Part shown: piece after piece, positions 31,571-40,468 of the stretch
How the letters are laid out: each line of letters opens with the position of its first letter
Numbering within the stretch: position 1 is the stretch's first letter
Source of the DNA: Modestobacter italicus
GTDB taxonomy: Bacteria; Actinomycetota; Actinomycetes; Mycobacteriales; Geodermatophilaceae
Direction of reading: 5' to 3'
DNA length: 64,000 nt
Assembly: GCF_000306785.1 (NCBI RefSeq)
Contig: NC_017955.1
Coordinates: 1,178,001 to 1,242,000, forward strand
Program-made: the position numbers and the translations under genes
The notes under the pieces: generated by a model
The model's input: only the letters and a program-made list of their open reading frames with translations
What the model was told of the DNA's origin: nothing
The model's database searches: none

Positions 31571-32544
31571 CCGGCATCCTCCGTTTCGAACGGCTCGCAG
31601 ACGACCTCGATGGTGACGTCGGCCGGCACGGTCACCTCAGTCCCGGGTTCGGGGTCGATGTCGGTGATGCTGCACGCGCTGTAGAGCGGCTCGCCCTGGT
31701 CGTCGACGAGCTCGGCGTAGTCGGGGCCCGGGTTTGGGATCTCGACCAGTTCCCCGTCGACGTAGCCGAGGATCACAACGGACAGGGTGATGCAGTCGGC
31801 GTCGTGGCCGGCGGTCTCGCACTCGTCCCGGAAGCCCAGCCTCCACGACCCCTCGTCCGCGAGGTCACCTCCCACTCCGGGGAGGTCGTAGGTGACGGTC
31901 CCGGGCGGCGGGTTGGGGTTCGGCTTGGGGGCCGGGGCCGGGGCCGGGGCTGGGGCCGGTGCGGGCTTCGGTGCGGGTGCGGGTGCGGGTGCGGGTGCGG
32001 GTGCGGGCTTGGGTGCCGGTGCCGGTGCCGGTGCCGGTGCGGGCTTGGGTGCGGGGGCGGGCCCCAAAGGGGGCTTGGGTGCCGGTGCCGGTGCGGGGGC
32101 GGGTGCCGGCTTGGGAGCCGGTGCGGGCTTGGGAGCCGGTGCGGGCTTGGGTGCCGGCTTTGGCGCCGGTGTAGGTGCCGGTGCCGGTCCGGGTCCGGGG
32201 GCCGGCTGGGGAGCCGGTGCGGGCTTCGGTGCGGGGGCGGGTCCCGGGGCTGGCGTGGGAGCCGGTGCAGGGGCCGGCTTGGGAGCTGGCGCGGGGGCCG
32301 GCTCCGGAGCTGGGGCAGGAGGCACGCCTGGAGGTGGCTGTCCCGGCTCAGTGTCCCCCGGCGGGGTACCCGGCTCGCCCGACGGCTGGCCAGACCCGGT
32401 GCCCGGCTCAGCGGACGACGGGCTCCCGGTCGGCGAGCCTGCGTCAGCAGAAGTCGAGTCGGGCCCTGACGCGCAGCCTGCCGCGAGCAGTGCGGCCATC
32501 AGGCCGGCGCGGACCAGACGAGTTCGCTGCTTCGACCGCTCCAT
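31567..32544 (-). CDS. Lipoprotein with a long Pro/Ala/Lys repeat stalk
   Basis: A 325-residue secreted lipoprotein. The signal peptide ends in LLAAGC (Cys24), followed by a Ser/Gly/Pro linker. Residues 75-210 are an almost pure P-A-P-A stretch with spaced Lys (APKPAPAPKPAP style), which should form an extended, wall-spanning stalk. The C-terminal domain of about 110 residues (VTYDLPGVGGDL, a pair of Cys in ECETAGHDADC, CSITDID, VCEPFE) is compact and unknown. This is an architecture for presenting a domain outside the cell wall. Translationally coupled with the membrane protein that follows. The repeat DNA (31915-32322) is prone to slippage. Confidence 0.8.
   Translation of the reverse strand: MERSKQRTRLVRAGLMAALLAAGCASGPDSTSADAGSPTGSPSSAEPGTGSGQPSGEPGTPPGDTEPGQPPPGVPPAPAPEPAPAPAPKPAPAPAPTPAPGPAPAPKPAPAPQPAPGPGPAPAPTPAPKPAPKPAPAPKPAPAPKPAPAPAPAPAPKPPLGPAPAPKPAPAPAPAPAPKPAPAPAPAPAPAPKPAPAPAPAPAPAPKPNPNPPPGTVTYDLPGVGGDLADEGSWRLGFRDECETAGHDADCITLSVVILGYVDGELVEIPNPGPDYAELVDDQGEPLYSACSITDIDPEPGTEVTVPADVTIEVVCEPFETEDAG
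31915..32322 (-). repeat. Coding low-complexity repeat (Pro-Ala-Lys stalk)
   Basis: About 400 bp of six- and twelve-base units such as GGTGCC/GGTGCGGGCTTG on the plus strand, translated on the minus strand as PAPAPKPA. The plus strand is rich in G-runs, so quadruplex formation and length variation are possible. Confidence 0.85.
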
Positions 32545-33532
32545 GGCCAGGTCCCCCAGACAATCTGAAGTCTGTTGTGTGAATGGACAGAGGTCCCTCC
32601 GCCAGTCCTGGTACGTCTACGACGTGACTTTCTGACCACGACAGCAACGTGATGGCCTCAGGCGTCGCGCGTCGGAGCCGTGCTGCTGAGCGACCGCGTG
32701 CCACGTGCCTCCCCGGACCACCTGGTGCAGCAGCTGGCCCCCGCATCTCGGCGAGGACGATGACGGGCACCGCCTGGTGTCCAGGCCGGCGGCCGCTGTC
32801 CCGACGGGTCGTCGCCGAACAGCGGGAACACGGCCGGTCCGATGTCGTCGCTGTTCGCCTCGCTCAGGGACGAACGACTCGAGCAGACCCATGGCGCCAG
32901 CCTGGGGACCTCCGCCGAGCCCGATGTCGCCCTGGAGCAGGCGGCTGCCACAGGACGCCTCGAACGCGGTCCTCGGAGTCAGCGGTGTTCGGCTGGATGG
33001 CGACGGCGTTGCCGGCGTCCTGACTGGACCGTCAGGTGTCATCGTCGGTCGGCCGCCTCAGGCCCACCTCACGAGAGACGGGGTGCGCCACACCAGCGCG
33101 GGCCGACGACATGACGGTGGCGCCCGGATGTGGGCACCCCGTCATCGACAGACCTCTCGCACGCCCGAACGACAGGGCGTGGCGGTGGCATGTCGACAGC
33201 ATCGAAGGTCCGGTGTCCCGATCCGATCGACGACCCGCATCCCCGGCCACGTCGACACCGATCAGGTGCTCGTCAGCCATGTCCGGCTCCCCAGGTGACC
33301 CGTGTCCCGTCCTGGCCCGTGTCGCTCGTGGAGGCCAGGGTGACGGTCCCGCGTCACCGCATCGTCACCGGAGACGGTCGCTGGCCGCGTCCGGAGTTCG
33401 AGGCAGGCGCGGCGGTCGCTGGACGTACTGACCGAGGAGGTGTTTGACGGCTGAGGGTGGGGGGTGAGGAAGATCTGCGAGTGAGGTCGAGCTGCTCGGG
33501 AACCGATCCTCAGGCCCTGCGCACGACGTCGC
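32545..33532. other. About 1 kb without a convincing gene
   Basis: No open frame here has the codon bias or recognisable protein pattern of its neighbours. Short minus-strand frames read locally protein-like (for example SEANSDDIGPAVFPLFGDDPSG, and a different frame around 32960-33020), then break. This fits a decayed gene but does not prove it. The first 40 bases contain CAGAC-N8-GTCTG (32557-32574), probably part of the lipoprotein promoter. Nothing else was seen. Confidence 0.5.
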
Positions 33533-34522
33533 TCAGCAGCCTGGCACGCTCTCGGTCTCGGTGATCGCGAACGCGTCGTCCAGGTGCACGACGACCCCGT
33601 CGTCCTCGGCGGTCAGCACGAGCGCGTGGTAGCCGCCGTCGTCGGTGTCCGCCCAGATCCACGGGACCGTGGCCCCTGGGTACTGCGCCAGGACGGCCCC
33701 CTCCACCTGCGCAGCAGTCTCGTCGGAGACGGCGTCCCGACCGTGGCCCCACCTGTCGTGCGCGTCCGGGAGTTCGTCGGTGCCGGTGATGGCGTACGCG
33801 GCGTCGAGGTGGACGGCGAGGTCCGTGCCGTCGGCGGTGTCGAGGTAGGCGTGGTAGCCGCCGTCATCGTCCGACCGGACCCACCAGATGCTGGCGTCGG
33901 GGTACGCGACCAGGACGGCGTCCCTGACCTCGGCTGCCGCGTCGTCGGGGACCGAGGCCTGGGAGTCGTTCCCGCACGCGCCGTCCCAGCTGTGACCGGC
34001 CCAGCCGTGACCCGCCCGGCCCTGACCCGCCCAGCCGTGACCGTCGCCGTCGTGTCCGTGGGCGTCGGGGAGCTCCTCGGTGCCGGTGATCGCGAAGGCG
34101 TCGTCCAGGTGGACGGCGAGGTCCGTGCCGTCGGCGGTGTCCAGGTAGGCGTCGTAGCCGCCGTCGGGGTCCGACCGGATCCACCAGATCGTCGCGTCGG
34201 GGTACTGGGCCAGCACCGCGTCCTCCACCTTCGCCGCGGTGTCGTCGGAGACCCCGGCGTCGTCGCCGTGCCACCAGTCCCGCCAGCCGTGGCCGGGGAG
34301 GTCGGAGTCGGGATCGGCGGGCGAGGCCTCCGTGGACGTGGCTGCCGCCGGCTCGGCCGGCAACGGGGAGCCGCCTCCGGCCGCGTTGGCGGCCAGCGTG
34401 CCGGCCACGATCACCCCGGCCAGCAGTCCGGTGCCGACGAGTGCGCCGGAGGTGATCCACCTCCGGCGCCGGTGGGACGGTGGCTGTGCCTGCGGTCCCG
34501 CGTGCTGCTCGGACTCGTCCAT
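33533..34522 (-). CDS. Membrane-anchored protein with three PepSY-like repeats
   Basis: A 329-residue protein. A basic N-terminus and one helix (ITSGALVGTGLLAGVIVAGTLAANA, 23-47) act as signal or anchor. Three homologous units follow at 91-154, 191-254 and 265-326. Each reads VSDDTAAKVEDAVLAQYPDATIWWIRSD, then DGGY.AYLDTADGTDLAVHLDDAFAITGTEELPDA. The unit pattern (helix with AVLAQYP, then beta strands) is like PepSY-type inhibitory domains. Units 1 and 2 are separated by a Gly/His/Trp-rich linker with HGWAGQG motifs. Probably extracytoplasmic; function unknown. The similarity among units shows recent internal duplication. Confidence 0.78.
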   Translation of the reverse strand: MDESEQHAGPQAQPPSHRRRRWITSGALVGTGLLAGVIVAGTLAANAAGGGSPLPAEPAAATSTEASPADPDSDLPGHGWRDWWHGDDAGVSDDTAAKVEDAVLAQYPDATIWWIRSDPDGGYDAYLDTADGTDLAVHLDDAFAITGTEELPDAHGHDGDGHGWAGQGRAGHGWAGHSWDGACGNDSQASVPDDAAAEVRDAVLVAYPDASIWWVRSDDDGGYHAYLDTADGTDLAVHLDAAYAITGTDELPDAHDRWGHGRDAVSDETAAQVEGAVLAQYPGATVPWIWADTDDGGYHALVLTAEDDGVVVHLDDAFAITETESVPGC

Positions 34523-34790
34523 CGCTGGCCTCCCCGGAAGTCGCCTCGGCGGCGAGGATGGCGTGTGATCCAGGTCACCCACCAGTGGTGATCGCGTGTC
34601 GTTATGCCATTCACAGCCAACTGCCAGGCGCTCGAGCCTGGCTCTCAGCCGCTGCGAAGGTGTCTGTGCTCGCCCGGACGAGGCGTGATGGAGCGGTGAC
34701 GCACCACCCATAGCTTCGGTGTCGACCGGCCACGACTCAGAGGTGCGCTGCCCCTGGAGGCGGGGCCAGGAGCGCCAGGAGGCGACACGG

Positions 34791-35921
34791 ATGCGCATCA
34801 GGTGGCCCTGGAAGAGGACCCCTCCGGCTGCCACGGCCGAACTGGACTCCCTGGCATCGACTCTGCCCGCGCGCGCCTGGCGCGAGGAGGCACTTGCCCG
34901 GGCAGCCGAGATCCAGGCCCTGTCGGACTGGATGGACAACCTGCAAGAGCCGCGCGGTGAGACGGACTCGGACGCGGACACGCGCCTCGCCGACGCCATC
35001 AGGAGCCACGTCGCGGCCGTGCAGAAGGCGGCGAGCGGTGGTCGCCCGAGGCTGCACACCTCGGCGCGCCTGGCCCGCGCCACCAGCAACATCCACGCCG
35101 CGGAGACCGACCTGCTGCGCCGCGCCCCCGAGAGGTACCTCCGGGGCGAGCTGCCCAGCATGGACGCGCACGTGCGGCGACACCTGCCGGTCGACGACCC
35201 GCGCCGCGTGCGGATCGAGGACATCGCCCGCAGGGACCTGGACGACGGCAACGGCCACGGAGCTCTGCACCCGCGGGACCGGGAGAGCATCATCGCCGCG
35301 ATGCGGGCGGCGAGCTCGGCCGCCGCGCGGGAGCAGCAGCGGGTCCGGAGCTTCGGCGCGATCATCTCGTGGGCCAGCGTCCTGCTGTTCACCATCGCCG
35401 GCCTCGTCGCGCTCCTGGGGATCCTCCGCCCGCAACTGCTCGCCCTGTGCTTCGAGCCCCAACCGACGCCGACGGAGCCACCGATGCTCATCTGCCCGAC
35501 GGGGCAGAGTGTCCTGCCCGACGGTGAAGGCAGCTCGGGGGCGGACATCGATGCCACGGTGCAGAGCACGGTGAGCAAGTGGGACGTGCCGCTGATCGAG
35601 ATCATCGGGATCGTGGCCGCCGGGGTCACGGGGGCGATCGCCCTGCGTCGGATCCAGGGGACCTCGACGCCCTTCACCGTCCCGGTGGTCCTCAACGTCC
35701 TCAAGCTGCCGACCGGCGCGTTGACCGCTGTCCTGGGGCTGTTGCTCATGCGCGGTGGCTTCGTCCCCGGCCTGACCGCGCTGGACAGCACGCCGCAGGT
35801 GCTCGCCTGGGCGGTGGTCTTCGGCGCCAGCCAGCAGTTGTTCACCGGCATGGTGGACCGTCAGGCGGCGTCCGTCCTGGACGCCACGGGCGACAAGACG
35901 TACAAGGCGACGACGGGGTAG
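34791..35921 (+). CDS. Orphan membrane protein with helical N-terminal domain
   Basis: A 376-residue protein. Residues 1-185 are soluble, helical and Arg/Ala-rich. Four helices follow: SFGAIISWASVLLFTIAGLVALLGIL, PLIEIIGIVAAGVTGAIAL, VLNVLKLPTGALTAVLGLLLM, and QVLAWAVVFGASQQLFTGMV. The loop between the first two carries two Cys (LCFEPQ, LICPTG). The ATG at 34791 is chosen for the GGAGG 8 bases upstream; an in-frame GTG at 34719 has none. No family recognised. It lies in the accessory-looking stretch between the tad operon and the hydrolase. Confidence 0.75.
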   Translation: MRIRWPWKRTPPAATAELDSLASTLPARAWREEALARAAEIQALSDWMDNLQEPRGETDSDADTRLADAIRSHVAAVQKAASGGRPRLHTSARLARATSNIHAAETDLLRRAPERYLRGELPSMDAHVRRHLPVDDPRRVRIEDIARRDLDDGNGHGALHPRDRESIIAAMRAASSAAAREQQRVRSFGAIISWASVLLFTIAGLVALLGILRPQLLALCFEPQPTPTEPPMLICPTGQSVLPDGEGSSGADIDATVQSTVSKWDVPLIEIIGIVAAGVTGAIALRRIQGTSTPFTVPVVLNVLKLPTGALTAVLGLLLMRGGFVPGLTALDSTPQVLAWAVVFGASQQLFTGMVDRQAASVLDATGDKTYKATTG

Positions 35922-35926
35922 GCAGG

Positions 35927-36688
35927 TCACCTGCTCCCAGTCGCCCGCTCGATGCGTCCCAGCCACTCGCCGAGCAGGGCGCGCAGGAGTTCGGGCTGCT
36001 CGTGGGGGAGGGCGTGGCCCGCGTCGTCGACCACCGACAGCGTCGTGTGCGGGTGGACGTCGAGCAGGTCGACCGCGGCCGCGTAACCGACGGTCGAGTC
36101 CAGCCGCCCGGCCACGACCAGCGTCGGCCCCTCGAACGGCGGGCCCTCGGCGGTCAGCTCCCACCGCGCGCCGATCCGCTCCATCGCCGTCCAGTCGACG
36201 AGCGCGGCCGCCGGGGCCACATACCGCTCGTACCGCTCCAGCATCGCCGGGGTCTGCACCACGAAGTAGCTGCGGAACTCGTCGTCCCCGAGGTCGCCCG
36301 GCCCGGCGACGACGCGGTGCGCCGGGAGGTCACGCCCGCCCGGCAGCAACGGGCAGACCAGCGCCAGGCCGGCGACCTGCGCCGGGCGCCGCGCGGCCAG
36401 CGCCTGCGCGTAGTACGCGCCCGCCGAGTGCCCGACGAGCAGGAACGGGTCCCCGCCGGTCACCTCGTCGGCGAAGGTGAGCAACGCGTCCAGGACGTCG
36501 TCGGCACTGCGCATCGCCTCGGGGGCGGCCGTCGCGCCCATGCCCGGCAGGTCCGGGTAGACCCGCCGCAGCCCGGGGCGGGAGAGGGCCGGCTCGAAGC
36601 AGGCCTCGGCCTCCCGGTGGTCGACCCCGGCGCCGTGCAGCACCAGCACCGGCCGGCCCGCACCGTGCTCGACGGCGTGCACGACCAC
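35927..36688 (-). CDS. Alpha/beta hydrolase
   Basis: A 253-residue hydrolase with VLVLHGAGVDHR (oxyanion), LLVGHSAGAYYAQAL (nucleophile elbow), VVAGRLDSTVGY (acid) and DDAGHALPHEQPEL (His). It follows the GltS-like flavoprotein gene by 1 base on the same strand, so the two are co-transcribed, although a metabolic link is not obvious. The GTG start at 36688 gives VVHAVEHGAGRP. Cytosolic. Confidence 0.88.
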   Translation of the reverse strand: MVVHAVEHGAGRPVLVLHGAGVDHREAEACFEPALSRPGLRRVYPDLPGMGATAAPEAMRSADDVLDALLTFADEVTGGDPFLLVGHSAGAYYAQALAARRPAQVAGLALVCPLLPGGRDLPAHRVVAGPGDLGDDEFRSYFVVQTPAMLERYERYVAPAAALVDWTAMERIGARWELTAEGPPFEGPTLVVAGRLDSTVGYAAAVDLLDVHPHTTLSVVDDAGHALPHEQPELLRALLGEWLGRIERATGSR

Positions 36689-36689
36689 C

Positions 36690-38261
36690 TCAGCCGACCG
36701 CGGTGGGGGAGGGGGGCGCGCTGCCGCCCTGCGGTGCGTCGGTCATCAGCCGGACGATCTCCGCCCGGTCGGCCGCCGGCGGCAGCCCCCAGCCGGGCTC
36801 GTACTCGTAGACCTCGGCGAGCGGACGGGACGCCGTCCGCCCGGTGAGGATCTCCACCGCGGAGCTGTCGATCAGCCCCGGGTGCTCCACCCCGCACGCC
36901 TCGGAGACCTTGCGCAGGTCGCGGCGCAGCGTGGTGATGTAGGTGGCCGCCCGCACCGACTTCAGCGCCGGGTCCAAGCCGTGCGCCAGCCACGGGTTCT
37001 GCGTCGCCACCCCGGTCGGGCAGGTGTCGGTGTGGCACTTCTGCGCCTGGATGCAGCCGATCGCCAGCATCGCCTCGCGGGCGACGTTGACCAGGTCGCA
37101 GCCCAGCGCGAAGGCGACGATCGCGTTGTCCGGCAGCCCGAGCTTGCCGCCGCCGATGAAGGTCACCTGCTCGGCCAGCCCGGCCCGCGCGAAGGTGGAG
37201 TAGACCCGGGCGAACCCGAGCTGGAAGGGCAGCGACACCGAGTCGGTGAAGATCAGCGGTGCCGCGCCGGTGCCGCCCTCGCCGCCGTCGACGGTCACGA
37301 AGTCCACGCCGCGGTCGGTGGTCGCCATCAGCCCGGTGAGGTCGCGCCAGAAGTCCATGTCACCCACTGCGGCCTTGATGCCGACCGGCAGCCCGGTCTC
37401 GGTGGCCAGCAGCTCCACCCAGTCCAGCAGGCTGTCCGCGTCGGAGAACTCCGCGTGCCGGGACGGGCTGATGCAGTCCACCCCCTCGGGCACGCCGCGG
37501 GCCGCGGCGATCTCCGCGGACACCTTGGCCGCCGGCAGCACGCCGCCCAGCCCCGGCTTGGCGCCCTGGCTCAGCTTCACCTCCAGCGCCCGGACCGGGG
37601 CGGAGGCGACCAGGTCCTTGAGCCGGGCCAGGTCGAACCGGCCGTGCTCGTCGCGGCAGCCGAAGTACGCCGTCCCGATCTGGAACACCAGCTCCCCGCC
37701 GTGCCGGTGGTGGACCGACAGCCCGCCCTCGCCGGTGTTCTGTAGGCAGCCGGCCAGCGCGGCCCCGCGGTTGAGCGACTCGACCGCCCGGCCGGACAGC
37801 GAGCCGAAGCTCATCGCCGAGATGTTGACCACCGACTCCGGGCGGAACGCCCGCGCCCGGCCCCTGGGCCCGCCGAGGACCTTCGCGCTGGGCAGCGGGG
37901 TCTCCTGCCCGGCCAGCGCGTGCGTGGTGGGCACCGCCCGGCCGAAGGTGCGGTGGTTGATCACCGGGTAGCCGGCGGTGTACTCGAGGTCGTTGTCGGT
38001 GCCGAAGCCGAAGTAGTTGTTCTGCTTCTTCGCCGAGGCGTACACCCAGCGGCGCTGGTCGCGGGTGAACGGCCGCTCCTCGTTGTTGCCGGCCACCAGG
38101 TACTGCCGCAGCTCCGGCCCGACGGCCTCCAGCAGGTAGCGGGCGTGGCCGAGCACCGGGAAGTTGCGCAGCAGGGTGTGCTCGCGCTGCAGCAGGTCCC
38201 GGGCCGCGACCCCGGCCAGGGCGGAGAGTCCGGCGGCTGCGGCGCGGGTGGCCCAGGTCAT
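36690..38261 (-). CDS. FMN-binding glutamate-synthase-family protein
   Basis: A 523-residue protein with an N-terminal hydrophobic helix and the synthase domain of GltB-type enzymes. Family features are NISAMSFGSLSGRAVESLNRGA, NTGEGGLSVHHRHGG, LEVKLSQGAKPGLGG, VDFVTVDGGEGGTGAAPLIF and the Fe-S cluster cysteines in CIQAQKCHTDTCPTGVATQ. The glutaminase domain of GltB is missing, so it is the stand-alone GltS-like oxidoreductase common in bacteria. Its reaction in vivo is not established. Operon with the hydrolase that follows. Confidence 0.9.
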   Translation of the reverse strand: MTWATRAAAAGLSALAGVAARDLLQREHTLLRNFPVLGHARYLLEAVGPELRQYLVAGNNEERPFTRDQRRWVYASAKKQNNYFGFGTDNDLEYTAGYPVINHRTFGRAVPTTHALAGQETPLPSAKVLGGPRGRARAFRPESVVNISAMSFGSLSGRAVESLNRGAALAGCLQNTGEGGLSVHHRHGGELVFQIGTAYFGCRDEHGRFDLARLKDLVASAPVRALEVKLSQGAKPGLGGVLPAAKVSAEIAAARGVPEGVDCISPSRHAEFSDADSLLDWVELLATETGLPVGIKAAVGDMDFWRDLTGLMATTDRGVDFVTVDGGEGGTGAAPLIFTDSVSLPFQLGFARVYSTFARAGLAEQVTFIGGGKLGLPDNAIVAFALGCDLVNVAREAMLAIGCIQAQKCHTDTCPTGVATQNPWLAHGLDPALKSVRAATYITTLRRDLRKVSEACGVEHPGLIDSSAVEILTGRTASRPLAEVYEYEPGWGLPPAADRAEIVRLMTDAPQGGSAPPSPTAVG

Positions 38262-38436
38262 GCCGTCACTGTGCTCCCGGAGTCGGCTGCGCGGAACGTC
38301 CTCGGGCGCCGCACGACCCGGCGACGCGCCGGTGGGGTCTTCACAGGCCTCGCACAGCTCGCTTCACTGTCCTGACCGCGGCCGTGACCCAGGCCGCCCG
38401 CACCCCACCGGGCGTGCCCGGGGAACGGGAAGCGCC

Positions 38437-40158
38437 ATGTGGTCTCGCCGTGCAGGACGCACCAGCCCATCGCGGACCCTCGTGGTCCTCGCCGCCGCGG
38501 TGACGACGGTCGTCGCCACCGCCCCCGCCGCGACCGCGGCGCCGGCCGCCGAGCAGGGGCCGGCCGCGGAGTACGTCGTCGCCTTCACCGGCAGCCCGGA
38601 GGCCGCGACCGCCGCCGTCCAGGCCGCCGGTGGCTCGGTCACCGACGTGACCGAGGAGGTCGGCGTCGCCCTGGTGACGTCGAGCAACACCCGGTTCCTG
38701 GACGACGTCCGGGCCCGCGGCGAGATCGCGGGCGCGGCGCGCAACCACGCCGTCGGCACCAGTGACCCCGGCATGCCGCACCGGTTCGCCGACGAGCGGC
38801 CGGCGGGCCGCCCGGGCGGCGGCGGACCGGGCCACGGCGGTGGCCCGGCGGGGCACGGCCCCGGCGAGGAACCCCTCGCAGACCTTCAGTGGGACATGGA
38901 GATGATCGGCGCGACCCCGGACGCGGCGCAGCGCCGGGCCACCGGCAAGGGCGTCGACGTCGGGATCATGGACTCCGGGATCGACGCCAGCCACCCGGAC
39001 CTGGCGCGGAACTTCGACGCCGCACGGTCGCGGAACTTCACCACCGACATGCCCGACATCGACGGCCCGTGCGAGGTGCCGAGCTGCGTCGACCCGGCGG
39101 ACGTGGACGAGAACGGGCACGGCACGCACGTCGCGGGCATCGTCGCCGCCGACGACAACGGCTTCGGCATCGGCGGGGTGGCCCCCGACGCCACCCTGGT
39201 CAACGTGCGGGCCGGTCAGGACTCCGGCTACTTCTTCCTCTACGAGACCGTCGCGGCGCTGGTGTACTCGGCCGAGATCCGGCTCGACGTGGTGAACATG
39301 AGCTTCTACACCGACCCGTGGCTCTACAACTGCACCTCCCGGGACGAGTACCTGGAGGGCACCGTCACCGACGAGGAGCTCGCCGAGCAGCGCCTCGTCC
39401 GCGATCTGCTCGGCGGCGCGCTGGGCTACGCGAGCAGCCGGGGCGTCACCCTGGTCAGCTCGGCCGGCAACGCGGCCACCGACCTGGCCGCACCCACCCG
39501 CACCGACGAGACCAGCCCGGACTACCCGCCGGACGCCGCCCGCCCGCGGGTGGTCGCGAACACCTGCCTGACCCTGCCCACCGAGGCGCCGAACGTGATC
39601 TCGGTGTCCGCGGTCGGGCCGTCGACCACCAAGGCCGACTACTCCAACTACGGGCTGGGTGACATCGACATCGCCGCCCCGGGCGGCTGGTACCGCGACC
39701 TCGTCGGGACCCCGGCGTACATGACGGCCGGCAACCTGATCCTGTCGTCCTACCCGCTGCAGGCGGCGATCGCCGAGGGGCTGGCCGACCCGAACGGCCA
39801 GCCGGTCGACGACATGTCGGTGCGGTACTGCGACGCGGCGGGGGTCTGCGGCTTCTACACCTACCTGCAGGGGACGTCGATGGCGGCACCGCACGTCGCC
39901 GGGGTCGCCGCCCTGGTCGTCGAGGCGTTCGGCCGGCCGACCGGGCACGGCGGGCGGGCCCTCGACCCGGCGGTCGTGGCCCGGGTGCTGGCCTGGTCCG
40001 CGGAGGACCACCCCTGCCCGGCCGGCGGGGTCGAGGACTACTCCGACGAGGGCCGGGACCCGGTGGCGTACAACGCCGTCTGCCAGGGCACGACCGACGT
40101 CAACGGCCTCTATGGCGAGGGCATCGTCGACGCCGCGGCCGCAGTGGGCGGTCGCTGA
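38437..40158 (+). CDS. Secreted S8-family subtilisin-like serine protease
   Basis: A 573-residue protein. The signal peptide is in the first 36 residues (AATAAPAAEQ end), followed by an I9-type propeptide (EYVVAFTGSPEAATAAVQAAG, about 45-105) and a Gly/His-rich linker. The catalytic domain has Asp179 in GIMDSGID, His228 in NGHGTHVAG and Ser481 in GTSMAAPHVAG. Several Cys (GPCEVPSC, YNCTS, YCDAAGVCG, HPCP, AVCQG) suggest disulfides. It is an extracellular or wall-associated protease. The ATG at 38437 is 13 bases after GGGGAACGGGA. Upstream, 38262-38436 holds the divergent promoters only. Confidence 0.92.
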   Translation: MWSRRAGRTSPSRTLVVLAAAVTTVVATAPAATAAPAAEQGPAAEYVVAFTGSPEAATAAVQAAGGSVTDVTEEVGVALVTSSNTRFLDDVRARGEIAGAARNHAVGTSDPGMPHRFADERPAGRPGGGGPGHGGGPAGHGPGEEPLADLQWDMEMIGATPDAAQRRATGKGVDVGIMDSGIDASHPDLARNFDAARSRNFTTDMPDIDGPCEVPSCVDPADVDENGHGTHVAGIVAADDNGFGIGGVAPDATLVNVRAGQDSGYFFLYETVAALVYSAEIRLDVVNMSFYTDPWLYNCTSRDEYLEGTVTDEELAEQRLVRDLLGGALGYASSRGVTLVSSAGNAATDLAAPTRTDETSPDYPPDAARPRVVANTCLTLPTEAPNVISVSAVGPSTTKADYSNYGLGDIDIAAPGGWYRDLVGTPAYMTAGNLILSSYPLQAAIAEGLADPNGQPVDDMSVRYCDAAGVCGFYTYLQGTSMAAPHVAGVAALVVEAFGRPTGHGGRALDPAVVARVLAWSAEDHPCPAGGVEDYSDEGRDPVAYNAVCQGTTDVNGLYGEGIVDAAAAVGGR

Positions 40159-40293
40159 CCAGCGCCGGCACGCCCGTGGGAGGCAGGGACCGTCTCCGTG
40201 ACACGGCGGTGACGGTCCGCCGGGCACTGTGGGTGTGACGGGCGAAACGTCTCCCGGAGCTCCTGGGAGACGGCCCTCTCCCCGGAGGTCGAG

Positions 40294-40467
40294 ATGACCA
40301 GCATCGAACCCGTGCCGCCGGATGGCACCCCTGACGAGGAGGGCGCTGCCGAGCGTGTGCAGCGCGGCTCCCAGCAGGGCCTGACGGCCGAGGAGGTGGC
40401 CGACATCGAGGCGCGCATGCGTCCCCGCGCACGCGGCCCCCAGCCACCGGCGAGTCGGGGAGCATGA
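40294..40467 (+). CDS. Small acidic protein of unknown function (57 residues)
   Basis: A short open frame beginning MTSIEPVPPDG with an excellent GGAGG 6 bases upstream. It ends one base before the ATG of the next gene (TGAGATG arrangement), so translation is probably coupled. The body is a Glu/Ala-rich helix (QQGLTAEEVADIEARMRPRA) with a Pro/Arg tail. There is no membrane segment and no known family. Confidence 0.7.
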   Translation: MTSIEPVPPDGTPDEEGAAERVQRGSQQGLTAEEVADIEARMRPRARGPQPPASRGA

Positions 40468-40468
40468 G

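Noticed and set aside
31915-32322. Non-coding satellite or CRISPR-like array
   Set aside because: The repeat is in frame in a lipoprotein with signal peptide and folded C-terminal domain.
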